This document shows, piece after piece, positions 1 to 10,715 of a stretch of DNA of 64,000 nucleotides; position 1 is the first letter of the stretch, and the number at the start of each line of letters is the position of its first letter. The notes below the pieces were generated by a model that saw only the letters and a program-made list of their open reading frames with translations, was not told the origin of the DNA and made no database searches. A program made the translations under genes and the position numbers. Origin of the DNA: Bathynomus jamesi (lineage: Eukaryota > Arthropoda > Malacostraca > Isopoda > Cirolanidae); the NCBI GenBank assembly GCA_023014485.1, contig JAJOZX010005531.1, forward strand, positions 196,501 through 260,500, written 5' to 3'.

Positions 1-1069
1 CAAAAGGGACTGCACATGGTTTTCATCGACCTAGAGAAAGCATATGATAGAGTGCCACGCCAGGAGGTTTGGAGGTGTATGAGAGAGAAAGGTGTGCCGA
101 GAAGTACGTTAGGTTGGTGCAAAGTATGTATGAAGGAGCAAGGACCCAGGTTAGGAGTAGTGTAGGTGTAACGGAATGGTTCCCCGTGAGGGTTGGTCTA
201 CATCAGGGATCTTCTTTGAGCCTACCTTTTTGTTTTGATTATGGATGTGTTGGCCCAGGGGATAAAAGATCAATCCCCTTGGTGTATGCTCTTTGCAACG
301 ATATTGTTCTGTGCAGCAACAGGAGAGAAGTAGTAGAAAGAAAATTGGAGGAATGGAGGAGGGCTTTTGAAGACAGAGGGTTGAAAATCAGCAAAAAGAA
401 AATGGAGTACCTGAGGTTCTACGAAAATCAAGACTCAGAAATTAGTTTAGAGGGAGCGAGGTTAAAGAGAGTAAGTAAGTTTATGTACTTGGGATCGACA
501 GTGGCTGAGGACGGCGAGCTGGACACAGAAATAACACAGAGTGCAATCTGGTTGGAAAAATTGGAAGAAAGTTTCAGGGGTGTTGTGTGACCGAAGAATA
601 GGCGCAAGGGTTAAGGGAAAGGTGTATAAGACTGTGGTAAGACCAGCTATGATGTACAGGGCTGAGTCTTGGGCTATAAAGAAAGATCATGAGAAAAGAC
701 TTGATGTAATGGAGATGAGAATGCTGAGATGGATGTGCGGAGTGACAAGGTTGGATAGAGTAAGGAATGAAAGGATAAGGGGCACAACAAAGGTTGGAGA
801 AATCTCGAGGAAGATACAAGAAAGTAGACTAAAATGGTATGGACATGTGATGAGAGGGGACGAAGATTATGTGGGTAAGAGAACGATGAATATGGAGGTG
901 CATGGCAGGAGAAAGAGAGGCAGACCGAAGCGAAGGTGGATGGAGAAGGTGAGGGATGATTTGAGGGAGAAGGGTTTGTCGGAAGAAGAAGCCCAGGACC
1001 GGGCTGTGTGGAGGAGGCTGGTCAGAAACGCCGACCCTGCATAGAGGCGGGAACGGGTGAAGAGAAAGA
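1..1069 (+). pseudogene. Non-LTR retrotransposon reverse transcriptase, 3' half, frameshifted
   Basis: Three frames together encode the RT and C-terminal part of a LINE of the sort usually annotated as 'transposon-derived protein F52C9.6-like'. Frame 1 opens with [13 protein letters not shown] (RT palm motif A). The reading passes to frame 3 near base 96, leaves and re-enters frame around the catalytic FADD box (about 270-300, where one base is missing so that LCNDIVLC is read), and returns to frame 1 near 540 (QSGWKNWKKVSGVLCDRR). The C-terminus RGRPKRRWMEKVRDDLREKG to the stop at 1044 matches the conserved tail of this family. The 5' part lies off the window. A GA-rich 3' tail follows the stop and runs straight into the CR1-A tail. 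The frameshifts make it a dead copy. Its exact clade (RTE-like or another) is not settled. Confidence 0.85.
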
Positions 1070-1431
1070 AGATATTTGCATGTCGGTTATAAATAGATAT
1101 AGAGTGTAACATATTTGTGGATGGTAGTCTATTATGACTTGATCCTCTGGATCCAGAGATTCTATCTTTAGTTTTAAATCGATAATTAATTAGTTTTTAA
1201 TTGATAATTATTTAGTTTTGCAAAAATTGGTAGTTGCGAATGTACAGGCAGTTGTTACATAAATTTCTTATGTTCTTGTGGTTCAGACCCACGTAAAATT
1301 GTAGGTCCCCTCCGCCACCACGGAGGACATACACAATACACAATTACGAACACAGTTAGGTAGACCAGCCATGAGTGGATCCTACGGTCTTTGTTGGTCT
1401 GAAACATTATTATAACATTATTATAAACACA
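1068..1431 (+). repeat. CR1-A 3' UTR tail copy (5'-truncated)
   Basis: This block recurs, sometimes with gaps, at 11219, 14537 (minus), 19003 (minus), 34621, 53094 and 53955 (minus), always at or next to the 3' end of a CR1-like element. It holds the palindromic-looking CTCTGGATCCAGAG, the block TTCTTATGTTCTTGTGGTTC, and ends GGTCTGAAACATTAT... with a short tandem tail built on ATTATAAC. It begins directly at the GA-rich end of the preceding LINE, so one element has probably inserted into or truncated the other. Confidence 0.75.
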
Positions 1432-1603
1432 AGAAAAAGAAACACAAACTCACAACATAGTTATACTCCAAATTATTAGTAGCTAAATATTTCAATAAAA
1501 TTAAATTATCAACATTAACTGTCAAAAATAGTGACCTTTTTACATAACCAAGCTATTAACCATAGGGGCATTTAATGCTAATTATTAAAAACCCCATGTT
1601 TAA

Positions 1604-3481
1604 CCCTTTGGATGCCGTAGTCGACTGTAGTCGAACGATTTTTTGGTAGTCACAAGTGCCATATTCGACTCTAGTCAATATTCTGTAATAATATTTTTCT
1701 TTGGCGCACTGTTCGACTGAAGTCTCTGAGTTCATAAGAGTTGCCAATTATTTAATTTTGTCTTAATTTTGAAGCTCACTGACCCCCTGACGCTCATTTC
1801 TTCATTTTGCTGATAATGAAAATAATGAAAATGATCGACTTTATAAGATCAGGCCTATCATAGATATCACGAAAGATTTATATACTGCTGTATACAATGC
1901 CAGTAAAGAAGTTTGTGTGGATGAATCTATGCTAAAATTCAAAGCGTTTATTTTTCAAGCAGTATTTGCCAAGTAAACCTTCAGCTAAATGGGGAGTGAA
2001 ACTATGGTCTCTGTGATTCTAAAACTGGATATTTGTTGAGGTTCAATGTTTACACAGGAAAAGATACTGAAAACACGCTTGTAGGAGGATTGGGAAGTAC
2101 AGTTGTTCAAACTCTTCTAAAAGGTTTTGAGAATAAAGGCCATATTGTGTTTCTTGACAATTTCTATTCCAGCGTTAACCTTTATGAAGCCCTTAGACTA
2201 AAGATATAGGTGCTTGTGGCACTGTTAGAGCAAATCGTAAAGGGCTGCCACCTGACATGAAAAGAATGAAACGAAACGAGGTGACCTTCCAACAATTGGA
2301 TAAATCAAAACAAAACTATGTTGGCCTGTACATGGCAAGACACTGGAAAAGTAAATATGATAGCAACTGTAGGAGACTGTGGAATAACAAAAGTAGCAAT
2401 AAAATCTAAAAAAGGAGATCGGGTTGTTGATAAGCCAAGCATTCAGGTGAATTACAATAAACATATGGGAGGTGTAGATACATTTGACCAGTTGTGTGCA
2501 ACTTATCCTTTCAACAGGAGAACGAAGAAATGGTATCAAGTAATCTGGCATTTCCTCATTGAGGTAGCACTGATAAATTCAAGGATATGCTTCAACATTC
2601 AAAACCCAACCAAAAAATTAAGTCAGAAAATGTTTTAGATTGAAAGTTATTGATGGCCTTTTAGATGGGTATGCATGGCATAATACACGTAAACGAGGGC
2701 ACAGGCTTTCTCAGCCTATCATACAAAATAGACTGAAGGAAAGGCACTTCATCTCCAAATATGAAGGAAACCAAAAGCCAAATTGCATAGTTTGCTCAAT
2801 TATGCCAGCCCAATGCAAACTGAAAGGCAAGGGCCCATGTAAGAGAAAGCAAACGTGCTATTACTGTAAAGCATGCAATGGTAATCCACCATTGTGTATA
2901 ACACCATGTTTTGAAGTTTACCACACGAAAAAACTACAAAATGGTGTGTAAATGCTGAAACCTCAATGCACTCCAGTAAGGCCTATACCAACATTTGGAA
3001 ACTTATTTCTAAATATCCATAAACTAGTTGTTTAGTTTGATAAATAAAAAGATGATGAAATGTACTTATTTTACAGTGGATAATTATTTTTGCCTTTTAT
3101 ATTTTGTACTTTTATTGTTTTTTTGTATGCCTACTTTTATTTTACTAAATTAGAATAAACTTTGCATACATATATATTTTTTTATGTCATTTATACCTTT
3201 GATAGCAAATCAAACTTGTTCTATTGTATAAAAAAGTGAGTTATACATTCTGTTAGCGACCTAATACAAATTTGGAATAGATTCTGGAAATACTCTTATA
3301 TAAATACAAATTTCTCTCATTAAATGGTCGATTTATATTATTTTAATGATAATTTAGGAAAGTATATGCTTAAATCTAAAAATGAGAATCATAAAATTTA
3401 CTATCAAAGAAAATTTGATTTTTATGGAAAACTGCATTTTTTCGAGAACAAACATTTCCAACCAAATTGGCAGCTTAAGGG
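1604..3481 (+). mobile_element. piggyBac element with TTAA target duplications
   Basis: The left end reads TTAA then CCCTTTGGATGCC and the right end, read inward on the minus strand, TTAA then CCCTTAAGCTGCC. The TTAA copies lie at 1600-1603 and 3482-3485. TTAA duplication and CCC-starting terminal repeats are hallmarks of piggyBac. The 1878-bp length suits a piggyBac that has lost the acidic N-terminal part of its transposase. The coding region inside is broken, so the copy is not autonomous. Confidence 0.85.
1815..2951 (+). pseudogene. piggyBac transposase (PGBD4-like), broken
   Basis: Joined by eye across several frameshifts and stops, this is a piggyBac DDE transposase. Visible pieces in order: RPIIDITKDLY; VDESMLKFK (first catalytic Asp); FKQYLPSKP; FNVYTGKD; GHIVFLDNFYSS (second Asp); GTVRANRKGLP; KPSIQVNYNKHMGGVDTFDQ (third Asp); FNRRTKKWY; and a C-terminal cysteine-rich domain with CxxC pairs near 2785-2920 ending in PPLCITPCFEVYH. 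The cleanest open stretches are 2318-2638 and 2640-2951, separated by one stop and frame change. The N-terminal acidic region is absent. The cysteine-rich domain normally binds the element's terminal repeats. Confidence 0.85.
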
Positions 3482-3485
3482 TTAA

Positions 3486-3951
3486 GTTCTGTTATGGGTG
3501 CTCATGGGAAAAAGAAAGTGGACGAAGAAAGAAAAGGCAGCAACTGGAAAAAGGTGTGCCAGAAGGAACAAAATTGAGAGAAGAGGGTTGGATCATGTCT
3601 AGGGAAGGTGCAATGCGCACACACTATGAAATTTGGTTTTATATGGTTTAAACAAATAAATTAAGCAGACTCCAGATCACTGATTCCCAACTGGTGGCCA
3701 TGGCCCACTTGTTTCTCTTTAACATTATGTTAATAAATGTTACAAAAATTTGCTTATTAATCCTTCTGTAAACATGATACCAGTTTAGCAACATGGGAGG
3801 TGGGCATGAGTTATTCAAATCAGCTCTAGTGGACCATTGCTTCAAAACATTGGAACCACTGCTCCAGATTATCAGTATCTTCAAATAAATACAGTATGAT
3901 CTACTGGTTAAAGTTTAATCTTAACTTCCTTCTGAATGTAATGACCCTTTG
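3486..3951. other. No recognisable feature
   Basis: Downstream of the piggyBac element lies AT-rich DNA with short open frames whose residues (lysine and arginine rich near 3500-3640) match nothing I recognise. I see no splice-consistent exon structure. Confidence 0.5.
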
Positions 3952-4179
3952 ATTTTAATTCTTTAGATTTTGTAAATTCAGACATTCTTGATCATAGTCA
4001 CATAGGGAAGGATGATGCTAGGCAAGTGATGCATATATTGAAGTAAAATAAAGCTGCTGGACCTGACAATATGCTAGAATTCTCAGAGAATGGGAGGAAA
4101 GCTTATCTTAAGCACTAACGTTTTGTTTGCTAGGTCTATTAATTATGCATAGGTACCACATGAATAGAAAAAAGCAAAT
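3952..4179 (+). pseudogene. LINE reverse transcriptase fragment (upstream half, split by a transposon)
   Basis: Weak but ordered RT similarity is visible: a motif like KAAGPDN (the conserved 'K(A/S)xGPD' start of the RT domain) near 4050, followed by GAATAGAAAAAAGCAAATG, the place where related LINEs encode E-W-K-K-A-N. The next expected residues, PIHKKG, resume at about 8740 beyond the long-TIR transposon. The two halves are therefore one older LINE copy that was split. Stops and frameshifts are frequent. Confidence 0.6.
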
Positions 4180-4790
4180 GGGTCATTCCATGTCAGTTCA
4201 ACAGTGAAAAAAATGTGACCACCGCTGATTTTTTTTTAAATTGGCACATTTATAGATCTGAGAAAAACAGAATGGCACTTGTTTCAACACTAGGTCATAT
4301 GGTTCCAGAGATATGGCCCTTCGAATTTTGTAAAAAAAGGTAAATTTCCAAGGTCATACCATATTTCAACATGAAATATCTCGGCTCCTATTGCACTTAC
4401 AGAGACCATTTAAACACTATTTTGAAGCTTTTAAGCAGATCTACAACTTTGTTTCTATTCATATTTTACCTCAGTGGTAAAAAAAAAAAATTGATCTTAT
4501 TTTTTACCTTTGACCTTGTGTAGGTCATTTGATGCCAACCAATTTTTTTCTCCTTTCACCCAATTTTGGATACACATGTCTACCTTAACCTAAAACAAGA
4601 TTTTTAGTGTTAAGTTAGTATAGACGCTACAGCCATTTCAGTGGACCATACCCACCTCCATTTTGACCAAGTACCTTTTTCCACCAAACTTTGGAGCACT
4701 GTGTCTTTGGAACTGTTTGAGCTAGTGTGTTGAGAAAAATACCATTAGATTTTTCTTACTGAGATATATAATGTCTGCTAATTTTTAAAA
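4180..4790 (+). repeat. Left long terminal inverted repeat
   Basis: About 610 bp, pairing with 8112-8737 over nearly its full length. The arm has its own internal symmetry: an outer block near 4255-4325 (CAGAATGGCACTTG, CAACACTAGGTCA, GAGATATGGC) recurs in degenerate inverted form near 4690-4790 at the inner edge. Each arm is therefore itself a weak palindrome. Confidence 0.8.
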
Positions 4791-5283
4791 AAAATCAGTA
4801 ATTATCTAACCTAACCTAACCCAGTTATTTGGTCAAATAAGTATCCGGCCCTATTATAAATTTTTTTTTTTATATTTCAGAGAATATATAATATAGGTAA
4901 TTTAAATTACATAATTAATTTATATGGACATTCAAAAGTGTGAAGAACTTCAAACCTGCTATCCTGTTTAAAGGTAAAGCTATGTACGTATATAAGTACC
5001 TTATACTAGGCTATTGGTACTACCCTATAGAATAAGTTCAGTTTTAAGAGTTAGATGAGTTTTAATAGAATTACTTAACTTTGTGTATTTATTCATTATG
5101 TACAATAGTATGTACCCATGTGAAAATAAGCTTATTAAACTTTGGAGCAAGGATTTTTTTGGCATCTGTATTTATTCCAATCTGTATATCAAACTGCACA
5201 TTTTTTCTTGTTGTAGACCTCTGAAAACAAGATCAGTAGGTCCCAAATTTTATTTGTGCCATCTGAGCAAAAATAGCTTTTAA

Positions 5284-6086
5284 CAGGGTTGGATACAATG
5301 AATAATTATAATTGTATTTTTAATCAATTGATCCTAATTTCCATTAATTGTAATGATTCAAAATAAAATAAAAATAAAGGTAATTGTAATTGATTTTTGA
5401 GCTATAACTGATGTACCATATTTTTCTGTGTATAAGACACCCCCCTATTTTCAAGGCCTTTCTTCAGGAAAAAAATTATGACCAGCTGCTTAGTTGTCAG
5501 AAAATGTCCATAATTTATTAAAGTATACAGGAGACTATACTATATGTATGAAACAAACGTAAATCATTATGCAATACGTACTGTTTTTCTTGTTATCAGT
5601 GGGTTGGGAAGAGTAGAAACTTAGTGTAAAATTAGCCAAACCAATACACAGTCAGGAGGGACTAAGAGATGATGAATTTTGTAAAAATCCATCAGTTCTT
5701 CTAGCCATATAAAGGTAATATCATGACCTTCGGTGTATAGGATGCAGGGTGATTTTGAGACCCCTTTTTTGGGGAAAAAGTGTGTCTTATACACTGAAAA
5801 ATATGGTAATTGATCAATTAATGTCAATTGTTAAAATTTATACCCCTAGATCTGGCAGTCATACATCATCCAATGAAAATAAACCTTTGATAATTTATCT
5901 AGTTAGATATAGATATATATTAGATATATAGAATAGATAGTTATATTTGTGTAATTGTAATTGATTCAGACAAAATTAACTGTAATTGCAATTGATCTTG
6001 AAATTGTGAAGTACAATACTAATTAATTGAAGAAAAATAAAAAAAATTTTAATCATTTCCATTTTGTGTAATTGAACCCAACCCTG
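5284..6086. mobile_element. hAT-type MITE with 8-bp duplication
   Basis: The terminal repeats start CAGGGTTGG at the left and close CCAACCCTG at the right. They are flanked by a perfect 8-bp duplication GCTTTTAA (5276-5283 and 6087-6094), which is diagnostic of hAT-class insertion. No transposase is visible. The body is rich in AATTGTAATTGAT-type motifs. It sits inside the long-TIR transposon and itself contains another MITE at 5416-5806. Confidence 0.85.
5416..5806. mobile_element. TA-flanked MITE nested in the hAT MITE
   Basis: The left end CCATATTTTTCTGTGTATAA pairs with the right end TTATACACTGAAAAATATGG, flanked by TA dinucleotides at 5414-5415 and 5807-5808. TA duplication points to a Tc1/mariner/pogo-type mobiliser. 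It is 391 bp with no coding capacity. Confidence 0.8.
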
Positions 6087-6133
6087 GCTTTTAAGCTACT
6101 GGTACATATATTTTTTTTTCTTTTTAGATAAAT

Positions 6134-7110
6134 ATGAATTTCAACAGTTTGAATATGGGCAGGTTCTGTTGTGACCCATTTAAAAAAACACAAAGGAAAA
6201 GTGAAAAAAGGCATTCGTGCATTGACTAAAAATTTGATTGATCAAAATCCTGAATTGAAACTAACAAATAATCATAAAGCATGTGCAACCTGTCGAAATA
6301 TACTAGCAAATCATCCATCCCCAATGCCTGAATGTGAACCACTTGAAAAATCACCATCCACCTCATCAAGTGCCGCATCTGAGCTAGAAACCATTGGAGA
6401 TGTAGTTGAAATGCAGTATGAGCTTAGTAAATTCAATGCTTCATTGGCCACACTTGAGACCCCAATAAAACCATGTAAACTCTCTAACAGCGCTGGTTAC
6501 GCAAAGAGAAAGTTGAGGAAAGTAGTAGCACTAATTGTGGAAAGAAAGCTTGAACTTGCAACTAAACAACCAATTTCATGCAGTGACTCAGATGATACAG
6601 AACTGGAGATTCTTCAACAACTAAAAGAGAAATTTAATCAAGTGACAAGTCGAAGTGAAAAACTGACAATTCTTACTATCCTACCAAAAAGATGGACACA
6701 AGTAAAGATCAGAGAAGAATTTAAGTGCTCAGATTACATAGCTAGGCAAGCAAAGAGTTTGGTGAGGGAGAAGGGAGTGCTTTCAACTCCTAATCCGCAT
6801 TTGGGGAAATGCCTGAATAGTGAAACTGCTGCCAAAGTAATTGACTTCTATCATTTGCCAGATGCGAGTAGACAAATGCCAGGGTTGAAAGACTATGTTT
6901 CTGAAAAGGAGCTGATGGTAGGCAGGAAAGAAAACAAAAATCACTAATCTTATGCAACCTAAAAGAAGCATTTGAGCTTTTTAAAACAAACCATCCAACA
7001 ATTAAAATAGGATTTTCAAAATTTGCAGAGCTTCAGCCAAAAGAGTGTGTGTTGCCAGGTGCCAGAGGAACACATTCTGTCTGCATTTGCACTAAGCACT
7101 AAGCAATGTA
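6134..7110 (+). pseudogene. Transposon-encoded protein of unknown superfamily, broken
   Basis: The longest open stretch (6171-6947) encodes 258 residues. Upstream residues in another frame spell a CCDPFKK-like start (about 6160-6180), implying one frameshift. The N-terminal part has a paired-cysteine unit (HKACATCRNIL, near 6283). The middle has WTQVKIREEFKCSDYIARQA and LVREKGVLSTPNP, then RQMPGLKDYVS. After a frameshift near 6915 the protein continues as LCNLKEAFELFKTNHP, IGFSKFAELQPKECVLPG and THSVCICT, then stops near 7107. I recall similar proteins as multi-copy 'uncharacterized' genes in arthropods and Hydra, which suggests a transposase or accessory protein. The C-terminal half expected of such proteins is missing. 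Confidence 0.55.
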
Positions 7111-7255
7111 ACAATAATGGCTTCCATAAAATATTGTGAATACCTAATAACTGCCTTTTTAAATATAAAGTTATGTTGATGCCTTTTTTTTCATGGTTTC
7201 ACCCAGCTAGACAAGAATCAGTTCTTATAACTCAATTGGTAAAAATAAGGGAATA

Positions 7256-8066
7256 CAGTGGAACCTCAATATACGAACGCATCTCTATTCGAACAAATCG
7301 GTATACGAACAACTTTTTCAAGAAAAAATTGTCCTTGTATACAAACTGTTCCCTCATATCCGAACTGAAAGAAGCCGGTCCCTCAGGGACTTTTGGAAGA
7401 ATCACTTCAATATCCTCCATTGTTTGAGGATAATAGATAAAGCATGGGGGGAAGTTTCTTTGAGGACAATGAACTCTGCCTGGAAGAAATTGTGGCCAGA
7501 CTGTGTGACAGGCAGAGACTTTGAAGGTTTTGGGGCAGAGCCTGTGGTTGATGAAATCGTGTCTCTGGGCAAGTCCATGGGATTGGATGTGGACAATGAG
7601 GATGTAGAGGAGTTGGTGGAGGATCACAGGAAGGAGCTCACCACAGAAGAACTGCAAGACCTTCAGAAGGAATAGCAAGAAGAAGTGGCTGAGGAACTTT
7701 CTTCAGAGGAGGGGATGAGTAAGGGCAACATTTCCACTGCAGACATTAAGGAATTGTGTTTTCATTGGGCTAAAACACAGCATGGTGGAGAAATGGCACC
7801 CTAACATTGCTGTAGCGAATAGTAGCATTATTTATTGTTGTTACAGGTTTCATGTATGATTTTATGCATGTAAGTCTTATTTTACAGGTTTAATTAACCA
7901 ATATTTTGACTTAAAAATGTTTCGTAAGGGATAACTTTTGGGGGTCTGGAACAGATTAATCCAATTTACATTATTTCTTATGGGAAAAATTGATTCAATA
8001 TGCGAACAATTCGATATCAGAACAACCCTCAGGAACGGATTAAGTTTGTATATTGAGGTTCCACTG
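7256..8066 (+). mobile_element. pogo/Tigger-type element, internally deleted
   Basis: Terminal repeats CAGTGGAACCTCAATATACG (left) and the matching TATTGAGGTTCCACTG (right) are flanked by TA at 7254-7255 and 8067-8068. CAGT-starting ends with TA duplication are typical of the pogo/Tigger group. At 811 bp it keeps only the transposase C-terminus. Confidence 0.85.
7388..7796 (+). pseudogene. pogo/Tigger transposase C-terminus
   Basis: The open frame reads FWKNHFNILHCLRIIDKAWG, then MNSAWKKLWPDC, DEIVSLGKSMGLDVDNEDVE and EELTTEELQDLQ. This is the familiar region downstream of the DDE catalytic core in Tigger and jerky-like transposases (normally W.K.LWP...G..V...D...LV..H...L..EEL..L). One in-frame TAG (7673-7675) interrupts it, after which the acidic tail continues in the same frame. 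The CENP-B-like DNA-binding domain and the catalytic aspartates are gone. Confidence 0.8.
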
Positions 8067-8111
8067 TATATAGGTTATTTTAATATACATAATAAAAGGC
8101 AAATTGTCTTA

Positions 8112-8737
8112 AAAATAGCAGACATTATAGATCTCAGTGAGACAAATCTAATGGTACTTTTCTCAACACTAGCTCAAACAGTTCCAAAGAAACGGCACTC
8201 CAAAGTTTGGTAGAAAAAGGTACTTGGTCAAAATGGAGGTAGGTATGGTCCACTGAAATGGCTGTAGCGTCTATACTAACTTAATTAACACTAAAAATCT
8301 TGTTCTAGGTTAAGGTAGACATGTGTACCCAAAATTCGGTGAAAGGAGAAAAACATCAGTTGTGACATCAAATGACCTACACAAGGTCAAAGGTGAAAAA
8401 TAAGGTCAATTTTTTTTTTTTTGACCACTGAGGTAAAATATGAATGGAAACAAAGTTGTAGATCTGATTAAAAACTTTAAAATAGTGTTTAAATGGTCTC
8501 CGTAATTGCAATAGGAGCCGAGATATTTCATGTTGAAATATGGTATGACCTTGGAAATTAACCTTTTTTTACAAAATTCAAATGGCCATATCTCCGGAAC
8601 CACATGACCTAGTGTTGAAACAAGTGCCATTCTGTTTTTCTTACTGAGATCAATAAGTGTGCCAATTTTAAAAAAAAATTGGTGATGGTCACATTTTTCC
8701 AACCCAAACTTCTGTTGAACCGATATGAAATGACCCA
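8112..8737 (-). repeat. Right long terminal inverted repeat
   Basis: Reverse complement of 4180-4790 with modest divergence. The outer tip reads GGGTCATTTCATATCGGTTC on the minus strand. The divergence between arms suggests an old insertion. Confidence 0.8.
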
Positions 8738-9225
8738 CCCAATACCTATTCACAAAAAGGGTAACTAGTAAGGAGGTAGAAAATTATAGACCTGTTAGTC
8801 TAATAACATCATTGGTACTTTGGTAGGAAAGATCTAGAAAAAATTACAGTATAAAGAATAATATTCAAGGTCATTTGGGAAATTTTAATCTTATTTCAGG
8901 TTCCCAACATGGGTTTAAGCTCAGGAAGGTATTGTTTCCTAATTATCAGACTTTTTAGAGTTTGTAACTGATCAGGTAGATAATGGAAATTATGTAGCTA
9001 GATGTTATTTATTTGGATTTTAGTAAAGCATTTGACAAGGTTCCACATAGGAGACTTCTGTATAAATTAAAAGCTCATGGGATATTGGGGCAAATTATAA
9101 ATTGGGTAGAAAAATAGTTAGAAGACAGAGAACAGAGAGTAATTTCTAAATGGCCATGAATCTAGGTGGTAGGAAGTGAAAGGCAGAGTACCAGAGGGAT
9201 CAGTTTTAGGTCCTTTGGTTAATTG
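8738..9225 (+). pseudogene. LINE reverse transcriptase fragment (downstream half)
   Basis: Continues the LINE split at 4179: PIHKKG-like coding at 8740-8760, ENYRPVSL-like near 8780, then VIYLDFSKAFDKVPHRRLL-like residues near 9005-9060 (RT motif A), KAHGI..QIINWVE near 9070-9115, and a PEGSVLGP-like turn near 9190-9215. Multiple frameshifts and stops are present. The FADD box is not reached before the copy ends. Confidence 0.7.
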
Positions 9226-9226
9226 G

Positions 9227-9423
9227 TTTTGCTTCTGCCCAAATTGTTCATTCTAATGAAGGTCAGGCTTGTCACTCTACCTAAGATCTACAGTTTAATG
9301 TGGAATCCAAACCACACCCCACCAGCAGCCCAGCATCTTAACCATTAGCAGCCAAATTTTTCTTAAAATTAACTAACAAGCTACTGTTTACCACATCCTA
9401 TGGAAAGTCATTCCAAAAATCTA
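9227..9423 (-). pseudogene. LINE-D 3' end (downstream of the mariner insertion)
   Basis: Read on the minus strand, it begins VIDFWNDFP-like, the conserved 'xxWNxLP' region near the end of CR1/Jockey-type ORF2, followed by a degenerate tail. A plus-strand copy of the same end lies at 12230-12530 and lets the mariner insertion point be placed exactly. Confidence 0.65.
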
Positions 9424-9529
9424 TCAGGTCATCCCATAAGTAATGTCGTTTTTTAGATTGGAATTTGAAAGACAAAAAAAAAAAAAAACTTTTTAATCTA
9501 GTATATATTTTCCATCAGAATTAATAATA

Positions 9530-10527
9530 CTACCAACGTCCTACAAGCTTTTCAATGCCATGTTTATAAAATTCAGGCAGTTTTGAGACAAAAAATGTAC
9601 AAAGATTGGTGTGCAGGTCATCTAAAGAAGTATACTCTTTCTCATCAAGATAGTTTTGCAGACTCCTGAAGAGATGATAATCTGAAGGTGCAAGGTCTAG
9701 AGAATATGGAAGTTTTTCCCACCCAAGCTCCTCAATTTTTGCAGAAGTGATCCGAGCAGTATGAGGACATGCATTGTTGTGGTGGAACACGATTCCTTTC
9801 TGATTAACCAAAAAAGGTCTCTTCTTTTAGTGCACCACCTCCTTTATCCCACCAAACACTAAGCAACACCTTCCAAGGGTGAAGATTTGGTTTTGGCTGT
9901 GGTGTCACTGGTTCTCCAGCATAAACCCAGTCAACAGCGCTTAACATTCTGGAACACTAAGCAACACCTTCCGAGGGTGAAGATTTGGTTTTGACTATGG
10001 TGTCGCTGGTTCTCTGGCACAAACCCACTGTCGATGGTGCTTAACATTCTGGTACAGTCCACTTTTCATCACCAGTCACTAAATGGTGTGCAAAAATGGA
10101 TCTTGGAGTTCACAGGAATGAAGAGCTGTGCTAATGTTTACCCACACCCTCAGATTGTTGACCAACAAGTCATGTGGCACCCATTTTCCTAACTTAGACA
10201 CTTTCCCCGAGTTGTTGCAAATGTTGATGGATGGTGGACAGGGATGAATTGAGTTTCTTGGCCAATTCTTCGATAGTAGTTGAACTCTTCTTCAAGTGCG
10301 GCTAACAGCAAGTCATCATCAAACTCAGCAGAGCGTCCAGAGCATGCTGCATCTGTCAAACAGCAGTCACCATTCCTAAACTTTTGAAATCATCTTTGAC
10401 ATTTCCTCACATGCAGAATATCGTTGCCATGAACTTCCTGAATGTTTTGCATTGCTTCAGTAGCACTATTCCCTTTTTTGAACTCATAAAGCATTATATG
10501 CCTGATATGCTCTTCTGATACAGCCAT
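9530..10527 (-). pseudogene. mariner transposase, broken
   Basis: The minus-strand start (10527) gives MAVSEEHIRHIMLYEFKKG, the N-terminal helix-turn-helix of mariner transposases. The middle shows VTGDEKW (first catalytic Asp region, near 10060-10080) with flanking stops. The C-terminal open stretch 9811-9530 has VFHHNNACPHTAR (second Asp region) and LDLAPSDYHLFRSLQNYL, where mariner has SPDLAPSDYHLF with the third Asp. A 100-bp tandem duplication and several frameshifts inactivate it. Confidence 0.88.
9853..10052. repeat. 100-bp tandem duplication inside mariner
   Basis: Two adjacent, slightly diverged units (9853-9952 and 9953-10052) each start near ACACTAAGCAACACCTTCC and end TTAACATTCTGG. 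They duplicate the segment of the transposase gene that follows the first catalytic aspartate. Confidence 0.75.
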
Positions 10528-10715
10528 GTTTATGAGGGGTTCATATAAAGCAAAACACATCTTCACTGGTGAAGGTCTGTAAAGTATGTAGCAAAACACG
10601 ATAGATCTCCTCTTAGATATAACCTTCAGAAAATTTATGCTTAAACCGAGTAGGACTAGTTTAAACTTAATTTACCATAAAGAATGACATTACTTATGGG
10701 TATGGGATGACCTGA

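Larger units (their letters stand above)
4180..8737 (+). mobile_element. Long-TIR DNA transposon, unclassified, carrying nested elements
   Basis: The two ends are long inverted copies: GGGTCATTCCATGTCAGTTC at the left and, read inward on the minus strand, GGGTCATTTCATATCGGTTC at the right. The arms run roughly 4180-4790 and 8112-8737. It interrupts a LINE RT at the 'KAN/PIHKKG' point. The interior holds a broken ORF with paired cysteines (6134-7110), a hAT MITE (5284-6086) and a pogo/Tigger derivative (7256-8066). I could not identify an unambiguous target-site duplication, and I do not recognise the superfamily with confidence. Confidence 0.75.
9424..10715 (-). mobile_element. mariner element
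   Basis: Inverted ends beginning TCAGGTCATCCCATAAGTAA (left) and, on the minus strand, TCAGGTCATCCCATACCCAT (right), flanked by TA at 9422-9423 and 10716-10717. Its 1292 bp matches the usual mariner size plus a 100-bp internal duplication. It is inserted in LINE-D. Confidence 0.9.

Noticed and set aside
1556..1747. Minus-strand gene before piggyBac
   Set aside because: Overlaps the piggyBac left terminal repeat and has no motif.
4806..4822. Telomeric repeat or chromosome end
   Set aside because: Only three to four TTAGG-type units, scattered at several internal sites and also part of the FB-core family; no long array.
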